From the NCBI RefSeq assembly GCF_022538185.1, contig NZ_JAKYXC010000005.1:1-64000 (forward strand): DNA of 64,000 bases. Reading direction: 5' to 3'. Origin of the DNA: Microbacterium sp. CFH 31415. Lineage in GTDB: Bacteria; Actinomycetota; Actinomycetes; Actinomycetales; Microbacteriaceae. Of this stretch, positions 36,348 to 45,211 are shown piece by piece. The position numbers were made by a program, and so were the translations under genes. The notes under the pieces were generated by a model. It saw only the letters and a list, made by a program, of their open reading frames with translations, did no database searches and was not told the origin of the DNA. Numbering within the stretch: position 1 is the first letter of the stretch; each line of letters begins with the position of its first letter.

Positions 36348-36804
36348 CGCGGTGATATCCCGAGAGGTCGCGCAGCGCCCGAAGATCGCCGCCATCGGTG
36401 CGATGGATGACCGCGAAGCTCCCGTCCGTCTCGAGGATCACCGTCTCAACGCGGAGCAGGCGGCCGCGCAGCACGAGGATTCGGGGCCCGCTCTTCACCA
36501 GTCGACCCACACGCTTCGACCGCACCGAGAGCCATGCGATGCCGAATTGCATCCCGATGAGGACGGAGAACGCGACGATACCCTCGGCGAGGGCGACATC
36601 CTCCGACAAGAGGATCGTGGCGAGCGTTGACCCGAGGGCGACCGTGACGACGAGGTCGAAGGCGTTCATCTTGCTGAGCGTCCGCTTGCCCGAAAAGCGC
36701 AGCAGTGCGATGAGGGCGGCGCACGCGAGGATGCCGACCAGAACGGTCCGGATGAGTCCGCCCCAGTCCTGGAAGAACATCGAGAGAAGATCTGACGCGT
36801 TCAT
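36325..36804 (-). CDS. DUF421 (YetF-like) membrane protein with an internal deletion
   Basis: A 159-residue protein. Three transmembrane helices are followed by FSGKRTLSKMNAFDLVVTVALGSTLATIL, the family signature. In YetF-type proteins the cytoplasmic part has about 25-30 residues between the LVRDGRLL-like strand and the VLETDGSFSVI-like strand; here LVLRGRLLR joins VETVILETDGSFAVIH directly, so that helix-loop segment is missing. The rest of the frame is clean. Function of the family is unknown (links to spore or envelope physiology in Bacillus). First gene of a pair with DUF2254. Confidence 0.85.
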   Translation of the reverse strand: MNASDLLSMFFQDWGGLIRTVLVGILACAALIALLRFSGKRTLSKMNAFDLVVTVALGSTLATILLSEDVALAEGIVAFSVLIGMQFGIAWLSVRSKRVGRLVKSGPRILVLRGRLLRVETVILETDGSFAVIHRTDGGDLRALRDLSGYHRDEHGANG

Positions 36805-37144
36805 CGCGACTGGACAGTGCCTATCAGCGGTGTCACCCCGCGGCCGTGTCCCAGGGGCAGCTGGTCGTGCGGCGACGTCAACTGTTCAAAACTCCCAGGC
36901 TGACGCGAAACGACACTCACGATGTTCGACCTCTCCTTGTGCGCGCGCATGCTCATATCGTGGCCTCCAGTAGGTCGCTGCTCCGTGCAGGCTACTTCCC
37001 GCCCGCGTACTGCCTAAACGGGTTGACATGTCGCGCCGACGATGGGAACCACCCGTCGCCGACCACCGGCGCCTCCCCCTCACGGAACTCGCACCCGCGC
37101 GGTGCACTTGGGTCTTGGACCAATCGAAGGCGATCGGGGGTTCG
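36805..37144. other. Non-coding gap between divergent genes
   Basis: Separates the DUF421 gene (minus) from a lipoprotein gene (plus) and must hold both promoters. I could not assign -35/-10 pairs with confidence and saw no repeats or hairpins. Confidence 0.5.
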
Positions 37145-37675
37145 ATGAAGGGTCTCGGAAGACGAGTCACGTTCACCACAGCGCTCCTGGTCGCGACCTC
37201 CCTGGTCGCAGTGGGTTGCGTGCCGGGTGGTCAATCGGGAAGCCGGCATACGTTGTATGACGACCTCGACTCGCTGGCCCGGGACAGCTCGGCCATCGTC
37301 GTGGGATCCGTCAGAGATCAGCGCGAAGAGACATCCGCGGGATTCAGCTCCACGATCTCGACGGTCGAAGTCACCAACAGTCCTGCGAACCCGAGCCTCG
37401 GCTCGAACCTCGACTCCGGCGCGGTGCCCGTAGCCGTCGGAGAAGTGATCCAGGTTCGACAGGATGGACCGGAGCCCAGCGTTCTTCACCCGGGACAGGA
37501 GTACCTGCTCTACCTGACGCCCAGCATGCTCTCCGGGGAGGAGTCGACGCACTTCTTCATCACCGGAGCGGTCGCAGGGGCGTACGTGAGGAACGGCGAT
37601 CAGTTCACCCGCGTCGCAGTCGACAGCGGCGATCGGCTTCCCGACACGATCACCATCGCGGGCACGGAGGGCTGA
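37145..37675 (+). CDS. Secreted lipoprotein, unknown function
   Basis: A 176-residue lipoprotein. MKGLGRRVTF n-region, hydrophobic core, lipobox VAVGC with Cys25. The mature domain is beta-rich with a repeated strand/turn layout (SAIVVGSVRDQREE, EVIQVRQDG, HPGQEYLLYLTP), reminiscent of small OB-like or immunoglobulin-like domains, without recognised motifs. ATG 37145 follows GGGGG at proper spacing; an upstream open extension is rejected because it disrupts the signal peptide. Confidence 0.75.
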   Translation: MKGLGRRVTFTTALLVATSLVAVGCVPGGQSGSRHTLYDDLDSLARDSSAIVVGSVRDQREETSAGFSSTISTVEVTNSPANPSLGSNLDSGAVPVAVGEVIQVRQDGPEPSVLHPGQEYLLYLTPSMLSGEESTHFFITGAVAGAYVRNGDQFTRVAVDSGDRLPDTITIAGTEG

Positions 37676-37855
37676 CCGAGCCCCCGTCGAGTAGGCGGCA
37701 CAGAGGTTCCAGGAAAGAACAGAGCGGGCGGCCGAGGGTCGGCGAGGGTGGCCGCTATCCCCAGCCAGGGACTCGCGATCCCGGGGTAACGGCGCCCTGA
37801 ATCCGCCGGCGCGCCTCGCGCACGATGGGTGAACCCTCACACGAAGGAGCCACCC

Positions 37856-38794
37856 ATGCCGAAGCCACACGACATCCACATCCCTGACCTGACTGGCAAG
37901 CGCGCGCTCATCACCGGCGCGAGCGACGGCGTCGGATTCGAGATCGCGGCGCGCCTCGCTCGGGCGGGCGCCGACCTCGTCCTGCCCGTCCGCAACGAAG
38001 CGAAGGGCGAGGCCGCCGTGGCCCGTATCCGCGAGCGGACGCCGGGTGCCGGCATCCAGATCCGTCATCTCGATCTCGCCTCGCTGAAATCGGTCGCCGC
38101 ATTCTCCGACGACCTGCTCGCCGATGGGCGCGCGATCGACATCCTGATAGCCAATGCCGGTGTCATGAACCCGCCCACCCGGCAGCGCACCATCGACGGC
38201 CACGAGCTGCAGTTCGCGGTCAACCATTTGGGACACTTCGCCCTCGTCGCACACCTGCTCCCCTTGCTGCAGGCGGGACGCGCGCACGTGACGAGTCAGG
38301 TCAGCGTCGCGGCGAACAGAGGCTCGATCAACTGGGACGACCTCACGTGGGCGCGTCACTACGACCCCATGAAGGCGTACAGCTCATCGAAGATCGCGTT
38401 CGGCCTCTTCGCGGTCGAACTGCAGAGGCGATCGGATGCCGCGGGCTGGGGCCTGCGCAGCAACCTGTCGCACCCCGGCATCACTCCCACCAATCTGCTC
38501 TCGGCGCAGCCGGGCATGGGGCGACCAGACGACACGGCGGCGGTCAAGGTGATCCGATGGTTGTCGGAACGCGGCATCCTGGTCGGCACTCCGTCGTCGG
38601 CTGCGCTGTCTGCCGTGTACGCGGCGACCGCCCCGGAGGCGCGGGGCGGACGAATGTATGGGCCGAAGGGCTTCCGGCATCTGGGCGGGCTCCCCGCGGA
38701 GCAGCCGCTGTTCACCCGGCTGCGGAGCGAGAGCGACGCACGGCGCGTGTGGGAGCTGTCCGAGCAGTTGACCGGCGTCCGCGTCACCCGGTGA
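37856..38794 (+). CDS. Short-chain dehydrogenase/reductase
   Basis: A 312-residue classical SDR of the retinol-dehydrogenase-like type. Cofactor motif [10 protein letters not shown] (TGxxxGxG), NAG in ANAGVMNP, and catalytic Ser/Tyr/Lys region with YSSSKIAFG (YxxxK). The C-terminal extension after TNLL is longer than in 250-residue SDRs. AAGGAG lies seven bases before ATG 37856; the GTG 27 bp upstream is unlikely. The next gene encodes an XRE regulator, a pairing often seen for oxidoreductases under MmyB-type control. Substrate unknown. Confidence 0.9.
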   Translation: MPKPHDIHIPDLTGKRALITGASDGVGFEIAARLARAGADLVLPVRNEAKGEAAVARIRERTPGAGIQIRHLDLASLKSVAAFSDDLLADGRAIDILIANAGVMNPPTRQRTIDGHELQFAVNHLGHFALVAHLLPLLQAGRAHVTSQVSVAANRGSINWDDLTWARHYDPMKAYSSSKIAFGLFAVELQRRSDAAGWGLRSNLSHPGITPTNLLSAQPGMGRPDDTAAVKVIRWLSERGILVGTPSSAALSAVYAATAPEARGGRMYGPKGFRHLGGLPAEQPLFTRLRSESDARRVWELSEQLTGVRVTR

Positions 38795-38863
38795 TGCGAG
38801 CGACACCGACGCACGGATCCGGAGTCCCTGGCTAACCCCGAGCCCGTACCCGAGACTCGGATC

Positions 38864-39724
38864 ATGGACAGAGCGCAACTGGCGGACTTCCTGCGGCGCC
38901 GCCGAGAGGCGTTGCAGCCCGAGGACGTCGGTCTGCGGCGCGGCCCGCGGCGCCGCACGTCGGGGCTGCGTCGGGAAGAGGTCGCGGTGCTCTGCGACAT
39001 GTCCACCGACTACTACAGCCGACTCGAGCAGAGCCGCGGCCCGCAGCCTTCCGAGCAGATGCTCGCCGCGATGGCGCGCGGCATGCGGCTCAGCCTCGAC
39101 GAGCGCGACCACCTGTTCCGCCTCGCGGGGCACACGGCACCCGCGCGAGCCCTGCGCGGCGAGCACGTCTCGCCCGGTCTGATGCGGGTGCTCGACCGGC
39201 TCGCCGACACTCCCGCGCAGGTCATGACGGAGCTCGGCGAGACGCTCGCGCAGACTCCCGCCGCTCGCACGCTGTTCGGCGACGAGACGCGGTTCGAAGG
39301 ATTCATGCGCAGCGTGGGGTATCGATGGTTCATGGATGCCGCGGCCCGCGACGTCTACCCGCACGAGGACCATGCCGCACTGTCCCGCGCGTTCACCGCC
39401 GACATCCGGACGGTCTACGCCAAGTTCGGTGCACGCTCCCGCGCCGGTGCGATCGTCGCCGCCCTGTTGGCGGAGAGCCCGGAGTTCGCCGCGCTGTGGG
39501 AGGCGCACGAGGTGCGGTCGACGCATGCACGTGAGAAGCGGTTGCAGCACCCTGAAGTCGGCGTGATGGACATGCAGTGCCAGATCCTGATCGACCCGGA
39601 GCAAGGGCAGACGCTCCTCGTGCTCACTGCGACGCCGGGCACCGAGAGCTACGAGCGCCTGCAGCTTCTCTCGGTCATCGGCACCCAGGAGATGTCGTCC
39701 CCCGGCGGGCCCGATCACCCGTAG
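38864..39724 (+). CDS. XRE-family regulator with MmyB-like ligand domain
   Basis: A 286-residue regulator. Helix-turn-helix at about 35-70 (GLRREEVAVLCDMSTDYYSRLEQSRG), preceded by a basic RRGPRRRTSGL segment typical of the family. The C-terminal domain (about 105-265) is the MmyB-like ligand-binding (PAS-like) type that binds fatty acids in one structural example. It ends with HPEVGVMDMQCQ and TPGTESYERLQLL, characteristic of these proteins. Likely controls the upstream SDR gene 69 bp away. Confidence 0.9.
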   Translation: MDRAQLADFLRRRREALQPEDVGLRRGPRRRTSGLRREEVAVLCDMSTDYYSRLEQSRGPQPSEQMLAAMARGMRLSLDERDHLFRLAGHTAPARALRGEHVSPGLMRVLDRLADTPAQVMTELGETLAQTPAARTLFGDETRFEGFMRSVGYRWFMDAAARDVYPHEDHAALSRAFTADIRTVYAKFGARSRAGAIVAALLAESPEFAALWEAHEVRSTHAREKRLQHPEVGVMDMQCQILIDPEQGQTLLVLTATPGTESYERLQLLSVIGTQEMSSPGGPDHP

Positions 39725-39755
39725 GCGCCGGTCGCCGCAACGCTACGATGCGGGC

Positions 39756-40439
39756 ATGCCGTTGCTGCGAGACGTCGTCCTGCCGACGCTCGGCGCAGTC
39801 GCCGTGCTGGCTGCGGCTGGGCGGGCGATCCGGCGCATCGGTGGCGATGACCCCCGTGAGGACCAGGCCGTGCGTGCGCTCCAGGAGGCGTTCGGCCACC
39901 GGCCGGACGCCGGCGATGCCGCCCTCGCGACCCGCCCCGCCGACCCGGCTGGGCGTGAGCCCATCGACCGCCTCACCGGCCCGCTCTCGTGGTACTCCGG
40001 CGTGCCGCAGACCATCGCGAACGGGGCGATCTGGTGTGGCGTCACCTGGCTGCTGACGCGCGACAGACGCTCAGCGATCGCTCCTGCGGCAGCGCTCGCC
40101 CTCGAGACCGCGTGCTTCGTCGCATCTGCGGCGCTCGTGGGACGACCACGACCCCAGAGGGTGTGGCGCCCTGAGCAGCCGCATGCGACGTCGTCGTTCC
40201 CTTCCGGCCACACGGCAGCAGCCTTCGCGCTCCACGGCACGCTCGCCGACCTGCTCGACAGGCGCGGCGTACCTGGCGCACGGCTCCTCGGTCCTCTCCT
40301 TCGGTACGGCATTCCCGGAGTGATCGCGTTCTCGCGGGTCTACCGCGGCCAGCACCATGTCTCGGACGTCGTCGCGGGCGTCGTGCTGGGACGGTGGAGC
40401 GCCGCTGTGGTGCGGCGCGGGCTCATCTCGGGGCCATAG
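39756..40439 (+). CDS. PAP2-superfamily phosphatase
   Basis: A 227-residue integral membrane phosphatase. The three PAP2 motifs are seen: GRPRPQ (motif 1, its leading Lys replaced), SFPSGHTAA (motif 2) and SRVYRGQHHVSD (motif 3), where the two His and the Arg residues form the active site. Four to five hydrophobic helices. Family members dephosphorylate undecaprenyl or phosphatidate/glycolipid phosphates on the outer face of the membrane. Confidence 0.88.
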   Translation: MPLLRDVVLPTLGAVAVLAAAGRAIRRIGGDDPREDQAVRALQEAFGHRPDAGDAALATRPADPAGREPIDRLTGPLSWYSGVPQTIANGAIWCGVTWLLTRDRRSAIAPAAALALETACFVASAALVGRPRPQRVWRPEQPHATSSFPSGHTAAAFALHGTLADLLDRRGVPGARLLGPLLRYGIPGVIAFSRVYRGQHHVSDVVAGVVLGRWSAAVVRRGLISGP

Positions 40440-40654
40440 ACCTCGGGGTGATGAGGACCCGAGGATCGCGATCAACCAGTCCGGCAAGCGGCCTCCCCGC
40501 TCGGACAGTTCGCACACCAATCCAACCCCGCGGAGGCGATCGGTATCGGCCGAGGCCCGCACAGCCTCCTATCCGATGACACGACGGAAGACCTCCCGGG
40601 CCACCGGGGCGCCGGTCAGGGGGTGTCAGAGCTTCGCCGAGGAGGTGAGACACG

Positions 40655-40972
40655 ATGTACGCCTACATCGACGTGCTGGGGTTCATCGCCTCGGTGATCT
40701 CGTTCGTCCTCTGGTGGCCGCAGGCGGCGCTGGTGTGGAGGTGCCGCAAGCACGGGGAGCAGCTCAGAGGAGTGTCCACCTCTTCTCAGGTGCTCCTCTC
40801 GATGAACGCATGCCTCTGGGGGGCATACGCGGTAGGCACCGGCTCGCTCTGGGTCGGTGCGCCAGGGCTCGTCAACGGTCCGCTCGCCATCGTCACCGTC
40901 GTTCTTCTCAGACGATCCCGACGACTGCCGGAGAAAGCCCGGGGCTCCACGGCAGATAAAGTGGCGAGGTGA
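40655..40972 (+). CDS. PQ-loop (SemiSWEET-like) membrane protein
   Basis: A 105-residue protein with three transmembrane helices. LWWPQAALVWR contains the proline-glutamine loop, followed by GVSTSSQVLLSMNACLWGAYAV, matching the SemiSWEET half-transporter arrangement, in which dimers carry sugars. GGAGG precedes the ATG at 40655. Its stop overlaps the GTG of the acyltransferase gene by 4 bp. Confidence 0.82.
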   Translation: MYAYIDVLGFIASVISFVLWWPQAALVWRCRKHGEQLRGVSTSSQVLLSMNACLWGAYAVGTGSLWVGAPGLVNGPLAIVTVVLLRRSRRLPEKARGSTADKVAR

Positions 40973-41679
40973 CAGCGCCCGCTCCGCCGAGTCCCACCCC
41001 TGTGCCGCGGCCGGGTGCCGTCTACTTCCTGGGTCGAGTCGTTCTGCGGCCGTTGTTCTGGGTTCTGTACCGCCCCCGCATCGTCGGACGAGCGAACCTG
41101 CCGGAACGCGGGCCGGTGCTGTTGGCGAGCAACCACCTGGCGGCGCTCGACACGGTGATCATCCCGACTTCCGCGAGCCGCCCCGTCCAGTTCCTGATCA
41201 AGTCGTCGTACTTCACCGGCCCCGGGATCCTCGGCCGCTTCAAGCGATGGTTCTTCACCTCGATCGGGGGGGTCCCCGTTCACCGCTCGACTGGTCGCGA
41301 TGCACGCGCCGCGCTCGATGCCGGGAGCAGCATCCTGCGGGCCGGGAACGTGTTCGCGGTGTTCCCCGAAGGAACCCGCTCACGCGACGGGAAGCTTCAC
41401 GCCGGCCACGGTGGTGCGGCATGGATGGCGCGCGACACGGGCGCCGCGGTCGTGCCCGTCGGGCTCATCGGGACCGGCACCGCCAAGCCGCTGAGCCACC
41501 TGCTGCCGGGGAGGCGGCGGCTCGAGGTGCGCTTCGGCGAACCGCTCGATCTCGCCGACCTGGAGGGCGTACCCGACGGCAAGGCGCGTCGCGAGATCAC
41601 CGAGCGCATGATGGCCGCCATCGCACGCCTGAGTGGCCAAGAACGCTCCGGCACCGTGAACGCGACCTCGCGCGACTGA
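40969..41679 (+). CDS. 1-acyl-glycerol-3-phosphate acyltransferase (PlsC-like)
   Basis: A 236-residue LPLAT enzyme, which acylates lysophosphatidate to phosphatidate at the membrane. Motif I is SNHLAALD (HxxxxD intact as H-LAAL-D), motif II region GRFKRWFFTSIGGVPVHR, motif III FPEGTRSRDG, motif IV VVPVGLIG. GTG start overlaps the PQ-loop gene (GTGA), so the two are co-translated. Several actinobacterial paralogues exist; the preferred acceptor cannot be read from sequence. Confidence 0.9.
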   Translation: MTAPAPPSPTPVPRPGAVYFLGRVVLRPLFWVLYRPRIVGRANLPERGPVLLASNHLAALDTVIIPTSASRPVQFLIKSSYFTGPGILGRFKRWFFTSIGGVPVHRSTGRDARAALDAGSSILRAGNVFAVFPEGTRSRDGKLHAGHGGAAWMARDTGAAVVPVGLIGTGTAKPLSHLLPGRRRLEVRFGEPLDLADLEGVPDGKARREITERMMAAIARLSGQERSGTVNATSRD

Positions 41680-41764
41680 ACTGCTCAGGCGGTCCCGAGA
41701 CGGCAGGAACGCGAGCGCCGAGCTGTGACGCGGCGCGAGCTCACCCCGCCGATACATTGACAGG

Positions 41765-42160
41765 ATGCCCTTCGCCTTCCTCTTCACGCTGGTCCTCGCC
41801 CTGCTGGCCGTCTTCCAGCTCGCGCTGGTGCTCGGTGCACCGTGGGGGCACTTGGCGTGGGGCGGGCAGGACCGGGTGCTGCCTGCCCGCAAGCGGATCG
41901 GCAGTGTGATCTCGATCCTGATCTACGCGTTCATGGCGGTGGTGGCGTGGGACCGCGTCGGTGCGATCAGCGTCTTCCCGGACCTGTTCTCGCAGATCGC
42001 GATGTGGGTGATCTTCGCCTACTCAGTGCTCGGGATCCTGATGAACGCGATCTCCCGCAGCAAACCGGAGCGCTACACGATGGTGCCGGTCGCGATCATG
42101 CTCTCGGTGCTGTCGTTCCTGATCGCGATGGGGTACGGCGAGGTGGCCCTGGCGGTCTGA
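41765..42160 (+). CDS. Four-helix membrane protein, unknown function
   Basis: A 131-residue integral membrane protein with four hydrophobic helices connected by short loops (RKRIGS, RSKPERYTM). It starts MPFAFLFTLVLALLAVFQL and contains LGAPWGHLAWGGQ in the first loop, a motif seen in many actinobacterial hypothetical membrane proteins. No catalytic residues evident. It converges with the large membrane protein gene across a strong terminator. Confidence 0.75.
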   Translation: MPFAFLFTLVLALLAVFQLALVLGAPWGHLAWGGQDRVLPARKRIGSVISILIYAFMAVVAWDRVGAISVFPDLFSQIAMWVIFAYSVLGILMNAISRSKPERYTMVPVAIMLSVLSFLIAMGYGEVALAV

Positions 42161-42162
42161 CC

Positions 42163-42197
42163 CGCGCTCTCGAGGAGTTCCGCTCTTCGAGAGCGCG
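42163..42197. terminator. Bidirectional terminator hairpin
   Basis: Perfect 11-bp stem, CGCGCTCTCGA (42163-42173) with TCGAGAGCGCG (42187-42197), 13-nt loop, between convergent stop codons at 42160 and 42207. Confidence 0.75.
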
Positions 42198-42206
42198 CCG
42201 CGAGCA

Positions 42207-45092
42207 CTACTGGTCAGCGCGCAGCGCCGTCACCAGTTCCGCGCGGGCGAGCTCGATCTGATCGGTGCCCAGATAGGCCGAGTGCTTCGCGACCGTCCAC
42301 TGGTAGCCCGGGGCCGTCTCGGTCGCGCCGCGGTCGACCGGGTTGCGGGCACTGTCGTAGCTGAACACCGGAAAGCCGAGGAAGTCGGTGCGGCGCCAGA
42401 GATTCCGCCAGCGCGGGTCGCCCTTCGCCCCCGCGCCGAGCAGCGCTGTCAGCGACTCATCCCGATATGCCGCGGCGTGCACCTCGGCCTTGGACGCCCT
42501 GATGCTCTCCTCGTCGGCGGCAGCACCCGGCCCGGGGAACTCCGCGAGCACCTGCGTCTTCCACGGGTCCCGCTTCCACAGCGAGGGAGCCGTCAGACCA
42601 GGCACGCCCAGCACCTGATAGCCGAACACCGAAGGGAAGTACCGACTGAAGTACGCGCGCAGCTGGCTGCCGTACGAGAGCAGAGCCAGGCGCGCGGTCA
42701 AGCGCGTGCTGGACGGGTCGTCCTCCACGATCGTCTCGCCGCGGAGAGCCAGGATCGTCGCGGCAGAGATGGTCGATCCCATGGAGTGCGCCGTCAGCAT
42801 GACGGCCGGCAGCGGCGCGGCGGCGTCTGCCCGTGGTGTCCGCAGAAACCGCCTGGTGTGCTCCGCGAGCTCGGGAACGGCTCGTTCCGCGAAACAGGGC
42901 GGCGCGAACGGGTGTCCCGCTCGCGGGAAGAACGCGACGACGTCCCAGAAGACGCCGAGAGGACGATCAGCACTGGATGCCGCGTTCGCGACGACCGCCG
43001 CAGCGGCGACGACCGCCAGCGCGACGAGCACCGATGTCGCGGTGGTGCGCAGCCCCGCCGGGAGGCCGGGCGCCCACCCGGTGAGGATGAGCTTCGCCTC
43101 GTCGAAGGCGATCGAAGACGACAGGGCGAGGAAGCCGACGGCAGCGAACACGGCGATCCACGCGAACAGTGGCTCGCCGCGGTGGAGGAGGTGCGACGAC
43201 CGTCGACCGAGGGCGCGAATCCGGACCCGTTCGTCCGGGTCGTCGAGTGGCTCGGGGTACTTCGCGCCCGGCGCATCCACCCCACCTCCTGCCTCAGCGT
43301 CGACTTCGTCATCCGGTGCACTGCCCCGCCACTTCAGCTCGGGGAGCGTGAACTTCACGAGCTTCGCGAGGTTGATCCCGATCGCGAGCACGAGCAGCAG
43401 AATGACCCCGACGACCACCGCCAGGAGCAGCACCGCGAAGCGCTCGTACGCGTCGGGCACGTTCCACTCGGTGACCGGCAACGGGTCGCCGGGTTCGCGC
43501 CAGATGCGGTCGGTCTCGGGCGGGGCGGGCGCTCCCAGCCAGGAGGCGACCCCCAGCACGAGCAGGCTCGACAGCGCCATCGACACGAAGAGCGACAGCA
43601 GCATGACCACTGCCGCCCCCTGACCTCGCCAGGCGCGGAAGCGCAGCTCGCCGGCATCCGACTCCCCCTCGGCGACACCCGGGTTCGGCTGCGACGTCCG
43701 CGAGATGAGCAGGTGGAGCAGAACGAACGCGATGGCCACTCCGGTCAGCGCCCATTGCAACGCGGAGTCGGAGAGCACCTGACTCGCCAGCAGTGCCGCC
43801 GCGCCGAGGGTGAGCACGATCGCGCTGGTGCGCCGGCGCCAGGTCGAGCGCAGTCGCCAGCTCAGCGCATACAGCGCGAGGAACAGCGCCACCGACATGA
43901 GCACGAGCGGCGCGGTGATCAGACCGGTGAACTGATCCGCGACCTTCGCCGGGTCGGTCGGCGGCAGGAACGTCAGCACGAGCCACACGAGGTAGCCGAG
44001 AACGGCGTAGCCGAGGCAGCTGAGCGCATACACGCGCTTGTGGGCATTGCGCTTGTCGGGGGTCTGCTTCTGCTGGGCCAGCCGGACGGGATTCATCGTC
44101 TTCGCCGTCTGCGTCGCCTGCGGCGGCGTGCTCGAGGCGATGATCACCCCGATCACGACGAGAACGAGGCCGACTCCCGCCACCATCACGAAGGCCATCG
44201 GCATGCCGTCGACCGGCCCGAGGCACGTGGCGAGGTCTTTGGTCAACGGGGCGCCGAGGCAGTCGGCATCGGGGAAGGCCGCATCCCAGGCCAGCAGGAA
44301 CAGCACCAGCACGAACGCGCCGGCCACATGCAGCCACTCCGAGGTGTCGCGGCTGCGCGCGGCCGACCAGAACCCGCGCGTCGCGAGGAGCGGTCGGCCT
44401 GCGTCTTCCTGGCTGCCGATCTGCTCGCCGAACTTCTCGATCCGGGCTTCGAACCGCACGCGCCCACGGCGTGCGATCGAGTAGAGGACGAGGATGATGA
44501 GCACCGGGATGAGGCCGAGGAGGGCCGCCCGGCTGTCGACGTCGAACTCGCGCAAGCCGTCGAAGATCGCGGGCAGGGCTGCACACACCCTGTCGGCGTC
44601 GTCGACGCTGCCGCGGAAGCACTGCACCGCGACGAGGTCGATCGCGACCGAGCAGAACGCGGCCACCGCGATGAACGTGAGCACGAGCCCGAAGACGCGC
44701 ACGGTCCCCGAGCCGATGTCGCCGTGCCACGCGCGCGTCGTCCCGTCGGGCTGGGGCCTGATCTCGCGCGTCCAGTAGGCGAGGTTCACCAGCGCGTAGG
44801 GAAGCAGCAGGAACCAGCCGACATGCACGAACGCCCGCCCGACTGCGGCGAGCGCTCCGCCGCCGGTGCGGGTCTGCGCGCCCCATGAGAACGCATGCGT
44901 GGATGTGATGCCGTCGCCGTTGACGGCTCTGTCCTTCCGCGCCCAGAACGAGCCGAGGGCATCGCCGTCGACGCGTTCGATGGCGTCGGGCTCGGACTCG
45001 AGCATCTCGGCCGGGGGCGTATTGCTCACGCCGTGGACCCTGATGTCGAGGATCAGCGGCGACGGCGGGGCCGTCGATTGCGCGTCAGTCAT
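42207..45092 (-). CDS. Large multi-pass membrane protein with lipase-like domain
   Basis: A 961-residue protein. The N terminus has ILDIRVHGVSNTPP, an HG oxyanion-hole-type motif also found in large Streptomyces membrane proteins. Fourteen or so hydrophobic helices span about residues 75-740 in several blocks, with loops rich in Arg. Near residue 770 comes LTAHSMGSTIS, a lipase-type nucleophile elbow (Ser770). The C-terminal part includes LLSYGSQLRAYFSRYFPSVFG and a conserved His near the end (VAKHSAYL) that could complete the triad. Likely a membrane-embedded esterase/lipase; substrate unknown. ATG 45092 with GGGAAG is preferred over a GTG six bases upstream. Confidence 0.8.
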   Translation of the reverse strand: MTDAQSTAPPSPLILDIRVHGVSNTPPAEMLESEPDAIERVDGDALGSFWARKDRAVNGDGITSTHAFSWGAQTRTGGGALAAVGRAFVHVGWFLLLPYALVNLAYWTREIRPQPDGTTRAWHGDIGSGTVRVFGLVLTFIAVAAFCSVAIDLVAVQCFRGSVDDADRVCAALPAIFDGLREFDVDSRAALLGLIPVLIILVLYSIARRGRVRFEARIEKFGEQIGSQEDAGRPLLATRGFWSAARSRDTSEWLHVAGAFVLVLFLLAWDAAFPDADCLGAPLTKDLATCLGPVDGMPMAFVMVAGVGLVLVVIGVIIASSTPPQATQTAKTMNPVRLAQQKQTPDKRNAHKRVYALSCLGYAVLGYLVWLVLTFLPPTDPAKVADQFTGLITAPLVLMSVALFLALYALSWRLRSTWRRRTSAIVLTLGAAALLASQVLSDSALQWALTGVAIAFVLLHLLISRTSQPNPGVAEGESDAGELRFRAWRGQGAAVVMLLSLFVSMALSSLLVLGVASWLGAPAPPETDRIWREPGDPLPVTEWNVPDAYERFAVLLLAVVVGVILLLVLAIGINLAKLVKFTLPELKWRGSAPDDEVDAEAGGGVDAPGAKYPEPLDDPDERVRIRALGRRSSHLLHRGEPLFAWIAVFAAVGFLALSSSIAFDEAKLILTGWAPGLPAGLRTTATSVLVALAVVAAAAVVANAASSADRPLGVFWDVVAFFPRAGHPFAPPCFAERAVPELAEHTRRFLRTPRADAAAPLPAVMLTAHSMGSTISAATILALRGETIVEDDPSSTRLTARLALLSYGSQLRAYFSRYFPSVFGYQVLGVPGLTAPSLWKRDPWKTQVLAEFPGPGAAADEESIRASKAEVHAAAYRDESLTALLGAGAKGDPRWRNLWRRTDFLGFPVFSYDSARNPVDRGATETAPGYQWTVAKHSAYLGTDQIELARAELVTALRADQ

Positions 45093-45211
45093 GGACACTT
45101 CCCGGATGCGTCGGTGCCGCCGGACAGATCAGCACGATGGTACTGCGCAGAGGCCACTGCGCGACATGCTGATACCGTCGCGACGAAGGGCCCGCCGTCC
45201 GGACAGTGTCG

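Noticed and set aside
36886..38359. Minus-strand frame opposite the lipoprotein and SDR genes
   Set aside because: Arg/Asp/Gly-rich shadow with no recognisable domain. The plus-strand genes have signal peptide, SDR motifs and good ribosome binding sites.
42282..44888. 868-codon plus-strand frame opposite the large membrane protein
   Set aside because: Its Arg/Gln/Glu-rich low-complexity composition mirrors the hydrophobic codons of the true gene, and no start signal is present.
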